Assembly (NCBI GenBank): GCA_002729495.1
Contig: PBYE01000077.1
Coordinates: 1 to 38,717, forward strand
Source of the DNA: Chromatiales bacterium
GTDB lineage: Bacteria; Pseudomonadota; Gammaproteobacteria; Steroidobacterales; GCA-2729495
Reading direction: 5' to 3'
Length of the DNA stretch: 38,717 bases
Under the pieces are notes generated by a model. The model searched no databases, was not told the origin of the DNA, and was given only the letters and a program-made list of their open reading frames with translations. This document shows, piece by piece, positions 16,887 to 25,111 of this stretch. How positions within the stretch are numbered: the stretch's first letter is position 1; every line of letters starts with the position of its first letter. Position numbers and translations under genes: made by a program.

Positions 16887-18131
16887 TCAGTCCAGGTTGG
16901 GAAAGGAACCGGCGCTTGTTTCAGGCTGCGGAAGCTCCTGATCCAGCGCACCCCCGGTTTCTGAAGTATAAATCTCGCGCAGTATGCGTCGCCACTCGCG
17001 GTATCGTTCTTCGGCAGATCCGCTAAGGCGGCGTGTCTGACCTTCGACCTCGACCACGATCGGCTCGACTTCCGCATCAAAGGATTCGCCAAGCTCCCGC
17101 AGCGATTCCTTGTGTATCTCAGCCTCTGCCGATAAACCGAAACCGCTTTTGAGGCCTTCAATACCGCCGATAACCGCGACCTCGGTAACCGCGCTGTTGC
17201 TGCCGCCATTCGACTCGTAAGCAATGGCACCAATGATCGCCGCAACCCCCAGCAACTGCCGCGTGCGAGCCGCCCGTTTGACTTCCTGGTAGCGAAGCGC
17301 CTCTTCGCGCGACATCTTGCGCCAGTCTTCATAAGGTACCGACAAATCGTAATACAGGCCTGCATAGTACTCGTTCAGTGTGTCAACCAGCATGTACTCC
17401 CGTTCCCTGACCGCGTCCATTCGTTGCAGCATCGGGTCATCATCGGCGGGCAAGCGTTGAATCTCATAGATCCCCCTCGGGTTTTTTACCAGGTGAGTGG
17501 CGAATGCATCCGGAACCAGGTCGGCTGCATAGCGTAGCTGGGCAACCTTTCGAACCCGATCCAGATCACTGGCACTCATTTTTTCGCGGACGACCAGGAG
17601 GTCATTGGCTATTTCGTTATAGATATTCTGGTAAGGGTCCTGGTTGGTATCGCGATGTTGTGCATAGGCCTTGGCCGGAACTACCGTTTTGTAGGTCTTG
17701 TTGAGCCATTCACGACCGGTCGCATCCCACGCACCTATGCGGAGGGCTGCCTTGTAGCCGTCCGACTGATCCACGCGCCCCCAAACCAGCAGGTCAACCG
17801 CGTCCGATTCCTCCGGCAGTGCCCAGACAGAACCCCAGTAACCCGTTGACTCGAGTGTATTCTTCAGGTGAAACGGGATATAACGCGCCTCGGCACGGCG
17901 CACGTCGGGAAAAATAAAATTCTTCTGCTGTTCTTCGATGCCCTCCGGTATCCCCGGATCGAAAAGCATAATGCCGACATCGAGCAAGGCATAAGTCGGC
18001 ACCTCCGACTGCGCTGTAACTATTTCAATCTCTTCGTACTGAACAGTCTTAGAAACCGCGCAGGCCTGTAAGGCCGCGGCCAGTCCGAGCAACGCGATTC
18101 TGATTGGCTGGCTTAAACCGGCGGACTGCAT
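16887..18131 (-). CDS. lipoprotein of the envelope cluster, unknown family
   Basis: 414 residues. A signal peptide ends in LQAC with C24 as probable lipidation site (Q at -2 is not ideal). The protein has an N-terminal globular part with YALLDVGIMLFDPGIPEG near 45-62 and LLVWGRVDQSDGYKAALRIGAWD near 114-136, which resembles lipoproteins that gather envelope parameters but matches nothing I can name. A hydrophobic glycine-rich patch occurs near 292-325 (LLGVAAIIGAIAYESNGG). It is followed by a charged helical end. It starts 20 bases after the Ser/Gly lipoprotein and ends 11 bases before the kinase, so it belongs to the operon. Outer-membrane partner of the complex is a guess. Confidence 0.75.
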   Translation of the reverse strand: MQSAGLSQPIRIALLGLAAALQACAVSKTVQYEEIEIVTAQSEVPTYALLDVGIMLFDPGIPEGIEEQQKNFIFPDVRRAEARYIPFHLKNTLESTGYWGSVWALPEESDAVDLLVWGRVDQSDGYKAALRIGAWDATGREWLNKTYKTVVPAKAYAQHRDTNQDPYQNIYNEIANDLLVVREKMSASDLDRVRKVAQLRYAADLVPDAFATHLVKNPRGIYEIQRLPADDDPMLQRMDAVREREYMLVDTLNEYYAGLYYDLSVPYEDWRKMSREEALRYQEVKRAARTRQLLGVAAIIGAIAYESNGGSNSAVTEVAVIGGIEGLKSGFGLSAEAEIHKESLRELGESFDAEVEPIVVEVEGQTRRLSGSAEERYREWRRILREIYTSETGGALDQELPQPETSAGSFPNLD

Positions 18132-18151
18132 ATTATTATGATCCTGTAAAT

Positions 18152-19027
18152 CTATTGAATGCCGGTGTGCTTACGGTATTCGTCCCAGAGCGCTTCTGCT
18201 GCTTTGGGATCAACATCCTGCATCGCTATCGCGGCTTCCCTTATCTGGCGCCCGACGACATCATCGCCGCTACCATCCACCGGAATATCGTCCGGAAGTT
18301 TTACGACCTTCTGGCTGTCACGCTCCGACTCGTCGAGTTCGCCGCCCTCGCGCTCTCCTTCCCCACCAACGGTACCCATACCACCGCCGCCCGAACTACC
18401 GGAGCCGGCGGATGAACCAGCATCACTTTCGGAGGGAACATCCGGCATGGAACCGCCGGCACGCTCGGCACCCGTGGCAACCGCATCCGCATCACCCTGT
18501 TCACGGCGACCCGCACCCCTGGCTGAACCACCGCCACTTGAAGATATGACCTCACGTTCACCGGCGATCGTGCCATCATAATCACCAAGCGACTTACCGA
18601 AGACATCATCAAGATCGCCCGTACCCGTACCCGTGCCGCTCGGAATGTCGGGGATGCCACCGGCAGAAACACCGGAACCTCCCGAACCTGCTGAACCCGC
18701 CGTGCCGGAGGAACCGCCACTCATGCCGCCCGATGATCCCATCGAGCCGGATGATCCCGAAGAACCGCCACTCATGCCGCCCGATGATCCCATCGAGCCG
18801 GATGAACCCGAAGAACCCATCGAGCCGGAGGAGCCGGAGGAACCGCCACTCATGCCGCCCGATGATCCCATCGAGCCGGATGAACCGGACGAGCCTCCTG
18901 AAGAAGGAGCTGATGAACCGGATGAACTTCCTGGTTGTTGCAGAGATGAACTGCTACACGCGAACAAGCCGAGCATTGCGACAAGACTGATGCTGATAAT
19001 TCCGACGCGTTTTATAAGGGTCATCAT
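18152..19027 (-). CDS. Ser/Gly-repeat lipoprotein
   Basis: 291 residues with lipobox LFAC (C24). Residues 25-115 are almost pure Ser, Gly and Met in a 17-residue repeat (GGSSGSSGSMGSSGGMS), encoded by a 51-bp tandem repeat. The middle is low-complexity, Gly, Ser and Asp rich. Only the last 50 residues look folded, with a helical end (GRQIREAAIAMQDVDPKAAEALWDEYRKH). The composition suggests a flexible tether from a lipid anchor to a C-terminal docking helix. A TATAAT box 37 bases upstream suggests that the main operon promoter lies before this gene. The repeat number should vary between strains. A Pro-rich open frame on the opposite strand is only the mirror of the repeat. Confidence 0.8.
   Translation of the reverse strand: MMTLIKRVGIISISLVAMLGLFACSSSSLQQPGSSSGSSAPSSGGSSGSSGSMGSSGGMSGGSSGSSGSMGSSGSSGSMGSSGGMSGGSSGSSGSMGSSGGMSGGSSGTAGSAGSGGSGVSAGGIPDIPSGTGTGTGDLDDVFGKSLGDYDGTIAGEREVISSSGGGSARGAGRREQGDADAVATGAERAGGSMPDVPSESDAGSSAGSGSSGGGGMGTVGGEGEREGGELDESERDSQKVVKLPDDIPVDGSGDDVVGRQIREAAIAMQDVDPKAAEALWDEYRKHTGIQ
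18711..18899. repeat. imperfect 51-bp tandem repeat inside the lipoprotein gene
   Basis: The block beginning GAACCGCCACTCATGCCGCC recurs at 18711, 18762 and 18840: spacings of 51 and 78 (51 plus a 27-base partial copy). All units are multiples of three, so copy-number change keeps the frame and alters only the length of the Ser/Gly linker. Confidence 0.85.
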
Positions 19028-19063
19028 TGTATCCCCCGCGGCCGGGGCCTGTTGCCAGACACC

Positions 19064-19069
19064 ATTATA
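19064..19069 (-). promoter_or_regulatory. -10 box of a probable promoter for the envelope operon
   Basis: On the minus strand this is a perfect TATAAT, 37 bases before the start codon of the Ser/Gly lipoprotein gene, within a 150-base gap. The -35 region is poor (TTCATG at 19 bases or CATGAG at 17), so an activator or another sigma factor may help. Confidence 0.42.
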
Positions 19070-19177
19070 GCCGGGTAAGCGGGCTACTCATGAAGATTTG
19101 AGTCCCGTACCCTACTGAAGTTCAACGTTTCAGGGGCTTTCCGGTTGACGCACGGGTTGGTTCAATGCGACAGAATG

Positions 19178-19927
19178 TCAGTTCAGATGCTCGTAGTCGG
19201 GATCGTAGGCAACCACCAGCTCAGGGTCAGCGCCGGGCAGCACAGCAAACAGCTCACGCGCGGTCATTTCGGCAATGGTCTTGAAGGTTACTGGCTTTTC
19301 GGTGCTCGTATCGTAGGCAAAACTGACTTCTTCCGTGCCTTCCCAGGCAACCTCACCGGTTTCACTGTCCCAGATCTGCATGAAAACGCGCATATTGGCC
19401 GTCTTGGTATCCACCAGTCGCAGCCCCAGGAAGCCGAAGCGCTTGCTACCTCCCTGGTCGAACCCGGCCAGGCTTAGTTGCGCCAGGTAACGCACTCCAC
19501 TAGCCCGGCCTATCTCCCGAAGAGTCTTCTGTTCCAGGATGCCGGTTTCGAGATAGTCGCGGTACATCTGTTTGTATTCCTGGGCGAGACCATTCCCGTT
19601 CACCGCGCTAAGCACCTCCGGCAATGCCGCCACCCGTACCTCCGAGCGGGCGACCGTCAGTTCGTCGGCAAACATCAGGGAAAGCGATTGCTTATTAGTT
19701 TCCTGTCCGGTTGCCGCGGAGGGGGTCAGAAAACCGATGCCATGTCGTTCCAGGTCGTTTGGCTGCAGGGTCAGCGACTTGTGCTCCACCTCGCTGCTGA
19801 ACTGGGGCCCCATCGTACAGGCGGCCAGCATGATAGTCAGGGCCAGTGCAAGCATCAGGACTACGGCATTCCCGGCCAGGATAGACCGTGACTCGGGCAT
19901 GGACTTGTTACCTAGCAGCTCATGCAT
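19178..19927 (-). CDS. lipoprotein, unknown family, beside the envelope cluster
   Basis: 249 residues with a long signal ending in LAAC (C37), preceded by AGGAG ten bases before the ATG; a second ATG at codon 10 (19900) would give a more usual signal length. The mature part has alternating strands and helices: an early VARSEVRVAALPEVL segment, a helical middle with EYKQMYRDYLETG, and VRYLAQLSLAGF...MRVFMQIWDSETGEVAWEG, a pattern seen in CsgG/TolB-N-like periplasmic domains. That resemblance is weak. A 150-base gap with its own promoter signal separates it from the operon, but strand and lipoprotein character fit with it. Confidence 0.72.
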   Translation of the reverse strand: MHELLGNKSMPESRSILAGNAVVLMLALALTIMLAACTMGPQFSSEVEHKSLTLQPNDLERHGIGFLTPSAATGQETNKQSLSLMFADELTVARSEVRVAALPEVLSAVNGNGLAQEYKQMYRDYLETGILEQKTLREIGRASGVRYLAQLSLAGFDQGGSKRFGFLGLRLVDTKTANMRVFMQIWDSETGEVAWEGTEEVSFAYDTSTEKPVTFKTIAEMTARELFAVLPGADPELVVAYDPDYEHLN

Positions 19928-20230
19928 TGTTGACCTGCTCCTGCCTCACTACTCGTTCAGATAGCTGATTCTCCCAAAGGTACCTGGCCGCTAATATCAG
20001 ACGCATCACATTTTGGCGAGTCTGGCCGCGGCCAGGTGGCTCGTTTGCGGGTCGGTCAGACCATAGTGAAACTTGTCCGCCGCCATCGAATGCCGCAGAA
20101 TCAGTACACTTCCGGGCAGAGTTTCCAGATTTTTATTGCTCGCATCCGGGCGGGCGTGGCGGGCGCAAAACTTCCGGCGGCCAGGCCAGCTCAATAAGAC
20201 TAAGGATGCACCCGGCAATGGTCTCCAAAC
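19928..20230. other. gap between divergent genes, no supported gene
   Basis: Upstream regions of the lipoprotein gene (minus) and the MFS gene (plus). A 70-codon frame on the minus strand (20006-20218, TTG start, no convincing ribosome binding site, no recognisable family) is probably not a gene. I see no clear palindromic operator. Confidence 0.4.
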
Positions 20231-21544
20231 ATGACTGATACCCGCGCTACGAAGTTACTGGGCTATATCTGGCTGCAACCGGGCGTGAGTCGCCTGAACG
20301 GCTGGACTCTTTTATATGTCCTGTTCATAAGTATCGGTTTGCTCGTCTTCCTGAACTTTCAGCAGCCCTATGTGCTGGAAGTAATGCTGGGAATTCCGGA
20401 GCAGGAGCACGGCCGCGTTATTGCGAAGATGGGACTGGTGCACGAAATCGTCCTCATCAGCCTGGTCGGCCCCTTTGGTGCGCTTGCCGATCGCATCGGT
20501 CGGCGCCCCGTACTCGCAATAGGCTACATTTTTGTTGCGGCGGGCTACATGGCTTACCCGTTTGCAACGTCAGTCGAAACACTGACCGCATACCGCGCAA
20601 TTTTTGCGGTGGGCGCAGCCGCAATGATATCCACATTTACTACCGTACTAACCGATTACCCGAAGGAAACATCACGCGGCAAAATGGTTGCGCTGGGATC
20701 CGTTCTTAACGGTGTTGGTCTTTCTATATTGACAGGTATCGGTGGCCAGGTGATTCGCATGCTGACCGAGGCCGGCTACGATCCGGTGATCGCGGGCCGG
20801 ATAGCCATTAGCGGGGTTGGCATGATCGCGTTCTTGTCAGCTGCAATTGCGTTCTGCGGGCTGCGTGGCGAGCAGTTGAAACTGGAGCATCAAAAAATCC
20901 CACTGCTTAAGCTCGTGAAAGAAGGCTTCGGTGCCGGGCGCAATCCCCGCGTCGCACTGGCTTATGCCAGTGCATTCATAGCGCGTGGGGACAACGTGGT
21001 TGTCGGAGCATACCTGTCTCTGTGGGTACAACAGGCGGGTATTGCCATGGACATGAATGCCGGTGACGCGCAGTCCAAAGCCGCGATACTGATACCGATC
21101 ATCATGGCCGGGCCGTTGCCTATAGCGGCGCTGTTTGGCTATTTCAATGATAGGCTTGATAGGGTAACGGGCCTGATCATTGCGTCCTCACTGGGGACTG
21201 TAGGCTACCTGTGGTTTGGCAGTCTGAACTCCCCGCTCGACGGGGCAGCAATCCCGGTCGGCATCATTCTCGGTTGCGGGATGGTCACGTCCGTCATATC
21301 CGGCCAGACCCTGATTGGGCAGGAGGCAGACCCGCGCATTACCGGTTCAACGCTCGGGGCATTTAATTTTTTTGGTTCAGTTGGCACACTGGTCTCCACC
21401 GTATTGGGTGGTTACATGTTCGACATCTGGACCGAAGGTGGCCCATTTCTGATGATGGGCTTTGGTAGCGCACTGGTGCTGATGTTTGCCATCTATGTGC
21501 GCGCCCGGCACGACGCTCCGTCGTCGGACATGCGCACTGCCTGA
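20231..21544 (+). CDS. major facilitator superfamily transporter
   Basis: A 437-residue integral membrane protein with about twelve hydrophobic helices. The loop between helices 2 and 3 carries the MFS signature GALADRIGRRPVL (near residues 80-92), and a comparable loop GYFNDRLDRVTGL lies near 300 in the second half. The ATG at 20231 has no good ribosome binding site. The gene is followed after 79 bases by a MaoC-type hydratase and then an enoyl-CoA hydratase on the same strand, which hints at uptake or export of a carboxylic acid or acyl compound. The substrate is not readable from the sequence. Confidence 0.88.
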   Translation: MTDTRATKLLGYIWLQPGVSRLNGWTLLYVLFISIGLLVFLNFQQPYVLEVMLGIPEQEHGRVIAKMGLVHEIVLISLVGPFGALADRIGRRPVLAIGYIFVAAGYMAYPFATSVETLTAYRAIFAVGAAAMISTFTTVLTDYPKETSRGKMVALGSVLNGVGLSILTGIGGQVIRMLTEAGYDPVIAGRIAISGVGMIAFLSAAIAFCGLRGEQLKLEHQKIPLLKLVKEGFGAGRNPRVALAYASAFIARGDNVVVGAYLSLWVQQAGIAMDMNAGDAQSKAAILIPIIMAGPLPIAALFGYFNDRLDRVTGLIIASSLGTVGYLWFGSLNSPLDGAAIPVGIILGCGMVTSVISGQTLIGQEADPRITGSTLGAFNFFGSVGTLVSTVLGGYMFDIWTEGGPFLMMGFGSALVLMFAIYVRARHDAPSSDMRTA

Positions 21545-21623
21545 CCGCTGCCCGATTCACCGGATTAATTTGATAGCATTTCAGCCGGTATCCGGCAGAA
21601 GAAGAAACACAGGAGCACACCCC

Positions 21624-22088
21624 ATGTCACTCGCAGATACGCTCAGCGAATTACAGTCACAGGTCGGCACGGAAACCCATGTAAGCGACTGGCTGGAAAT
21701 GACCCAGGAGATGGTCAATGAATTTGGTGAGGCCACCCGCGACATGCAGTGGATACACGTAGACCCGGAACGAGCACAGGCCGAGTCGCCTTATGGCACA
21801 ACGATAGCGCATGGCTTTTTTACGCTGTCGCTGTACCCGCACCTGCGTGGCCTCGTAGATGAAGCAAAGCCGCTGTTTGGTGCAAAGAACGTAATCAATT
21901 ACGGCCTGAACAAACTGCGCTACCCCGCGGCGGTTCCGGTTGGCAGTAAAATCCGGGCACGCTGCGAATTGCTGTCCGCAGAAGAGGTGAAAGGCAGCAT
22001 CGAAATAACGGAAAAATACAGCGTTGAAGTCGAAGGTCAGGATCGTCCGGCCTGCGTCGCCGAATGCATCATGCGGCTTTATTATTAA
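21624..22088 (+). CDS. MaoC-family (R)-specific enoyl-CoA hydratase-like protein
   Basis: 154 residues from the ATG at 21624, which has AGGAG eight bases upstream; longer reading frames overlap the MFS gene and lack support. The hot-dog fold is recognisable from QWIHVDPERAQAESPYGTTIAHGFFTLSL (about 49-77), with the hydratase dyad Asp (D55) and His (H71) in DPERA...TIAHG. Later segments YGLNKLRYPAAVPVGSKIRARCEL fit the same family (NodN/MaoC type). It would hydrate a trans-2-enoyl-CoA. It lies in a short row with the MFS gene before it and an enoyl-CoA hydratase 62 bases after it. Confidence 0.88.
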   Translation: MSLADTLSELQSQVGTETHVSDWLEMTQEMVNEFGEATRDMQWIHVDPERAQAESPYGTTIAHGFFTLSLYPHLRGLVDEAKPLFGAKNVINYGLNKLRYPAAVPVGSKIRARCELLSAEEVKGSIEITEKYSVEVEGQDRPACVAECIMRLYY

Positions 22089-22150
22089 TTCGCGGCTTGT
22101 CGTTCCCGGGCATCCTGCCCAGCAAACCCGCTCCTGCAATTAAGAGCACA

Positions 22151-22918
22151 ATGAATACAGATAACGGACTTTTGGTAGAGCACAACGGAGATGTCCTCCG
22201 CCTGACGCTGAACCGACCGGAAAAACGTAACGCCCTCAGCCTCAGCCTGCTGGACGATCTTGGCAGCACGCTGCGTGAAAATAATGACACGCCGGTGAAA
22301 TGTGCTGTCATTACCGGTGCGGGTGACCGTTGTTTCGCGGCCGGCGGTGATCTGCAGGAACTTGATGCCATTCGTACAGAGGACGAGGCCCGCGCCATGT
22401 CCGAACGCGGTCACTCAGCCCTGGACGAGGTAAGGTATTTCCCGGTGCCGGTCATCGGCGCGCTGAACGGACTTGCACTCGGTGGCGGTGCCGAACTCGC
22501 AATGGCCTGCGATATTCGCATCGCGACCGAGCATGCCGACCTCGGCCTGATCCATGCACAGCTCAATGTCACGACAGCCTGGGGTGGCGGCATCGACCTG
22601 ATTAATGCCATTGGTAACAGTGCTGCACTGGCTATTTTGTGTTCCGGGCAACGACTGGCTGCTGCAGAGGCCCGGCAACTGCGTCTGTACGAAGCCATCT
22701 GTCCGGCAGATAAAGATTTCGCAGGCTTTACGGCGGACTTCCTCAATCGAATCTTAAGCAAGAGCCTGAACGTGCTGCGCGGTTACAAAGCAACATCTGC
22801 CGTACGGCGCAGGAAACTGCAGGACCAGTTAATGATGACTGCACGGGAAGAGTTTATTAAAGCCTGGACACACGAGGATCATTGGCAGGCAGTAGAGCAG
22901 GCGTTAAAGAAAAGATAG
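22151..22918 (+). CDS. enoyl-CoA hydratase/isomerase family protein
   Basis: 255 residues from the ATG at 22151; the frame is open further upstream, but that would overlap the hydratase gene. A crotonase fold: LTLNRPEKRNALSLSLLDDL at 17-36, the oxyanion-hole segments CFAAGGDLQEL (about 66-76) and GLALGGGAELAMACDIRIA (about 106-124), and a helical C-terminal domain. The usual glutamate positions of hydratases are not clearly both present: the region after the second glycine loop reads AQLNVTTAWGGGIDLINAIG, so an isomerase, decarboxylase or other acyl-CoA activity is possible. It ends the run of plus-strand genes and is followed by a long hairpin. Confidence 0.85.
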   Translation: MNTDNGLLVEHNGDVLRLTLNRPEKRNALSLSLLDDLGSTLRENNDTPVKCAVITGAGDRCFAAGGDLQELDAIRTEDEARAMSERGHSALDEVRYFPVPVIGALNGLALGGGAELAMACDIRIATEHADLGLIHAQLNVTTAWGGGIDLINAIGNSAALAILCSGQRLAAAEARQLRLYEAICPADKDFAGFTADFLNRILSKSLNVLRGYKATSAVRRRKLQDQLMMTAREEFIKAWTHEDHWQAVEQALKKR

Positions 22919-22919
22919 G

Positions 22920-22975
22920 CCGCTGTGCTGCACGCGATATTCGCCGCTGGCGAATACTAATGAGCACAGCGGTTT
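22920..22975 (+). terminator. long hairpin after the enoyl-CoA hydratase gene
   Basis: CCGCTGTGCT (22920-22929) pairs with AGCACAGCGG (22963-22972), and an inner hairpin TATTCGCC-GCT-GGCGAATA sits at 22938-22956. Three T follow. It starts two bases after the stop codon and probably ends transcription or protects the 3' end. Confidence 0.55.
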
Positions 22976-23123
22976 GGCAGCCGGTCGTAAGAGAGCGAAC
23001 CCGCCTTTATTTCTATGATTGCCTGATTCGGTAGAAGTATCCGAAGTGCGCCCGGATTAGCTGAATCTGCAACTTGTAATGCGCTTGTGTGCAGCGGGTT
23101 CGCGCCTAAAGGCGCTCCTACAG
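22976..23123. repeat. REPIN with decayed left REP
   Basis: The right REP (23096-23123) is intact (GGGTTCGCGCC...CTCCTACAG). The left REP is decayed; only AGAGCGAACCCGCC remains recognisable. The core keeps TATCCGAAGTGCGCCCGGAT, related to the cores at 595-742 and 29940-30087, and the length is again 148 bp. Confidence 0.7.
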
Positions 23124-23154
23124 GTAAACCCAGATAGCGACGCTTCTAATTGTT

Positions 23155-23182
23155 TGTAGGAACGCCTAAAGCCGCTCCTACA
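23155..23182. repeat. single REP palindrome
   Basis: TGTAGGAACGCC...GCCGCTCCTACA forms an imperfect hairpin with two REP ends. It lies 23 bases before the fadD stop and may act as its transcription end. Confidence 0.65.
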
Positions 23183-23205
23183 TCAAATCATCCAAACTTC
23201 ACGGG

Positions 23206-24873
23206 CTACTGGCCGCGCAGCTCCCGCCTTAAAACCTTGCCGACATTCGACTTCGGCAAGTGGTCGACAAATTCGATGGCACCGGGCACTTTGTACGCCG
23301 TCATGTTTTCCTTGCAGTAATCACGCACGGACTGAGGTGAAATATCCGCACCTTCGCGAATCACTACGAACAGCTTTACGTCCTCCTCGCCCGGATCATC
23401 TCCCGGTACACCAACGCACGCCGCCTCAAGGATATCGGGGTGCTGCGTAACAATATTCTCAATTTCGTTCGGATACACTTTAAAACCGGAGACAATTATC
23501 ATGTCTTTCTTGCGGTCAACGATTTTCAGGTAACCGCGTTCATCAATCGTCGCCATATCACCGGTCCGAAAATAGCCGTCCGTTGACGTGACCTTGCTCG
23601 TTGCCTCGGGGTTATTCCAGTAACCGAGCATTACCTGCGGGCCCTTCACATACAACTCACCGGCTTCACCAGGCGGGACTTCGTTCCCGTCATCATTGCG
23701 TATCGACACGTCCGTGCCGGGCAGCGGCAGCCCGACACAACCGTTAAACTCGGGCAGGTCCAGCGGGTTAGTCGTTATGACCGGCGAGGTCTCCGAAAGT
23801 CCGTAGCCTTCGATAATTTGTGTACCGGTAACTTCCACCCATTCACGTGCAGTAGCTTCCTGCACCGCCATTCCGCCGGCCGATGCGACTTTCAGGTGCG
23901 AAAAATCGACCTTCGCAATATCCGGATGCCGTGCCAGGCTCTGGAACAGGGTGTTGACACCCGTCATCGCTGTAAACGGCCACTTCCCCATCTCCTTTAC
24001 CATCGCGGCCGTGTCACGCGGGTCGGTAATCAGCATATTCAGTCCGCCTTTTACGAAATAGGCAAAACAGTTCACCGTAAGGGCATACACGTGGTAGAGC
24101 GGCAGCGCGGTGATGATGATCTCCTCACCGGGAACATCCAGGGCACCAAACCAGCTGTTCACCTGCCTCGTATTCGCAAGCAGGTTCGAATGGCTCAGCA
24201 TGGCGCCCTTGGATAAACCGGTGGTACCACCGGTGTACTGCAGTATCGCGACATCCTTACCAATAATGTTATCGGGTCGAACGTAATCACCGACCGGTGT
24301 GCCGAGTATTGCGCGGAAAGATTGTGCGTTTGGAAGTGAATATGCCGGTACCATGCGTTTCACGAAGCGCACGACGAAGTTTGCGAGGACACGCATAGGC
24401 AACGGCAAGAGATCACCGACATTACTCACAAGGATATGCGCTATATCGGTATGCTCTAAAACTTCCTCGAGCACGTGCGCACTGCCCGAATAAATCACAA
24501 TTGCTTTCGCGCCCGCATCGTGCAGTTGATGCTCGAGCTCCCGGGGCGTGTACATGGGATTCACATTAACCACAACCATGCCGGCCCGCAGGCAACCGAG
24601 CATTGCAACGGGATACTGCAGCAGGTTGGGCAGCATGATGGCAACGCGGTCGCCCTGCATAAGCTTTAAGTCCCGTTGCAGGTATGCGGCGAATTGCCGG
24701 CTCAAGCGATCCGTTTCGGCAAAGGTCAGGCTATGGCCCATGTTCGCGAAAGCCCTGTTGCCGGGCCACGCCGCGAAGGTCGCCTCCATCGCGTCGATCA
24801 GGGTCTCATCGGGGTCGACGACATAACCCGTCGGCACGCCGGGCGGGTAATTGTCGAGCCAGATTGGATCCAT
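23206..24873 (-). CDS. fadD: long-chain fatty acid-CoA ligase
   Basis: Activates long-chain fatty acids to acyl-CoA with ATP and CoA at the inner membrane, the entry step of beta-oxidation. The 555 residues match FadD (561 in E. coli). Motifs of the adenylate-forming family are present: the P-loop-like TGGTTGLSKG at 214-223, EGYGLSETSPV near 360, the YFRTGDMATID and RKKDMIIVSGFKVYPNEIE blocks, and the C-terminal catalytic lysine in SNVGKVLRREL. It diverges from the HMG-CoA reductase-mevalonate kinase gene, with 235 bases between the starts. It sits near other acyl-CoA enzymes but is probably its own transcription unit, closed by REP hairpins. Confidence 0.94.
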   Translation of the reverse strand: MDPIWLDNYPPGVPTGYVVDPDETLIDAMEATFAAWPGNRAFANMGHSLTFAETDRLSRQFAAYLQRDLKLMQGDRVAIMLPNLLQYPVAMLGCLRAGMVVVNVNPMYTPRELEHQLHDAGAKAIVIYSGSAHVLEEVLEHTDIAHILVSNVGDLLPLPMRVLANFVVRFVKRMVPAYSLPNAQSFRAILGTPVGDYVRPDNIIGKDVAILQYTGGTTGLSKGAMLSHSNLLANTRQVNSWFGALDVPGEEIIITALPLYHVYALTVNCFAYFVKGGLNMLITDPRDTAAMVKEMGKWPFTAMTGVNTLFQSLARHPDIAKVDFSHLKVASAGGMAVQEATAREWVEVTGTQIIEGYGLSETSPVITTNPLDLPEFNGCVGLPLPGTDVSIRNDDGNEVPPGEAGELYVKGPQVMLGYWNNPEATSKVTSTDGYFRTGDMATIDERGYLKIVDRKKDMIIVSGFKVYPNEIENIVTQHPDILEAACVGVPGDDPGEEDVKLFVVIREGADISPQSVRDYCKENMTAYKVPGAIEFVDHLPKSNVGKVLRRELRGQ

Positions 24874-25098
24874 ACATTTCCCTCAACGAAGCATGGGCAG
24901 CGGTAATTAATCAACTCACAGGGCTGGCCCGATTGTCGCATCGGTATTGCGCGAATGCACCCGCGCCCGGCAGCGAACATAAAGCCGGGAGCAGGGGCAT
25001 GCTGGCACAGACCCGCCATTCCTGCTAACGTCAGCGCGCCTTTGGTAAACAGTTTGCAGCAGCCGAGCAGTCAGGCGATCATTAGTCATCCCATTGCC

Positions 25099-25111
25099 GG
25101 AGCAAGTCGTG
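25099..25111 (+). promoter_or_regulatory. ribosome binding site that decides the GTG start of the fusion gene
   Basis: GGAG at 25099-25102 stands six bases before GTG at 25109-25111. The upstream TTG at 25094 would lie before this site, and the ATG at 25142 would cut off the conserved SRIP segment. Confidence 0.65.

Noticed and set aside
18633-19070. Pro/Glu-rich frame opposite the Ser/Gly lipoprotein
   Set aside because: Its repeat is only the complement of the Gly/Ser codons; the minus strand has a signal peptide, a lipobox and operon context.
20006-20218. 70-codon minus-strand frame before the MFS gene
   Set aside because: TTG start, no ribosome binding site, no hydrophobic or domain pattern; kept only as a remark on the gap.
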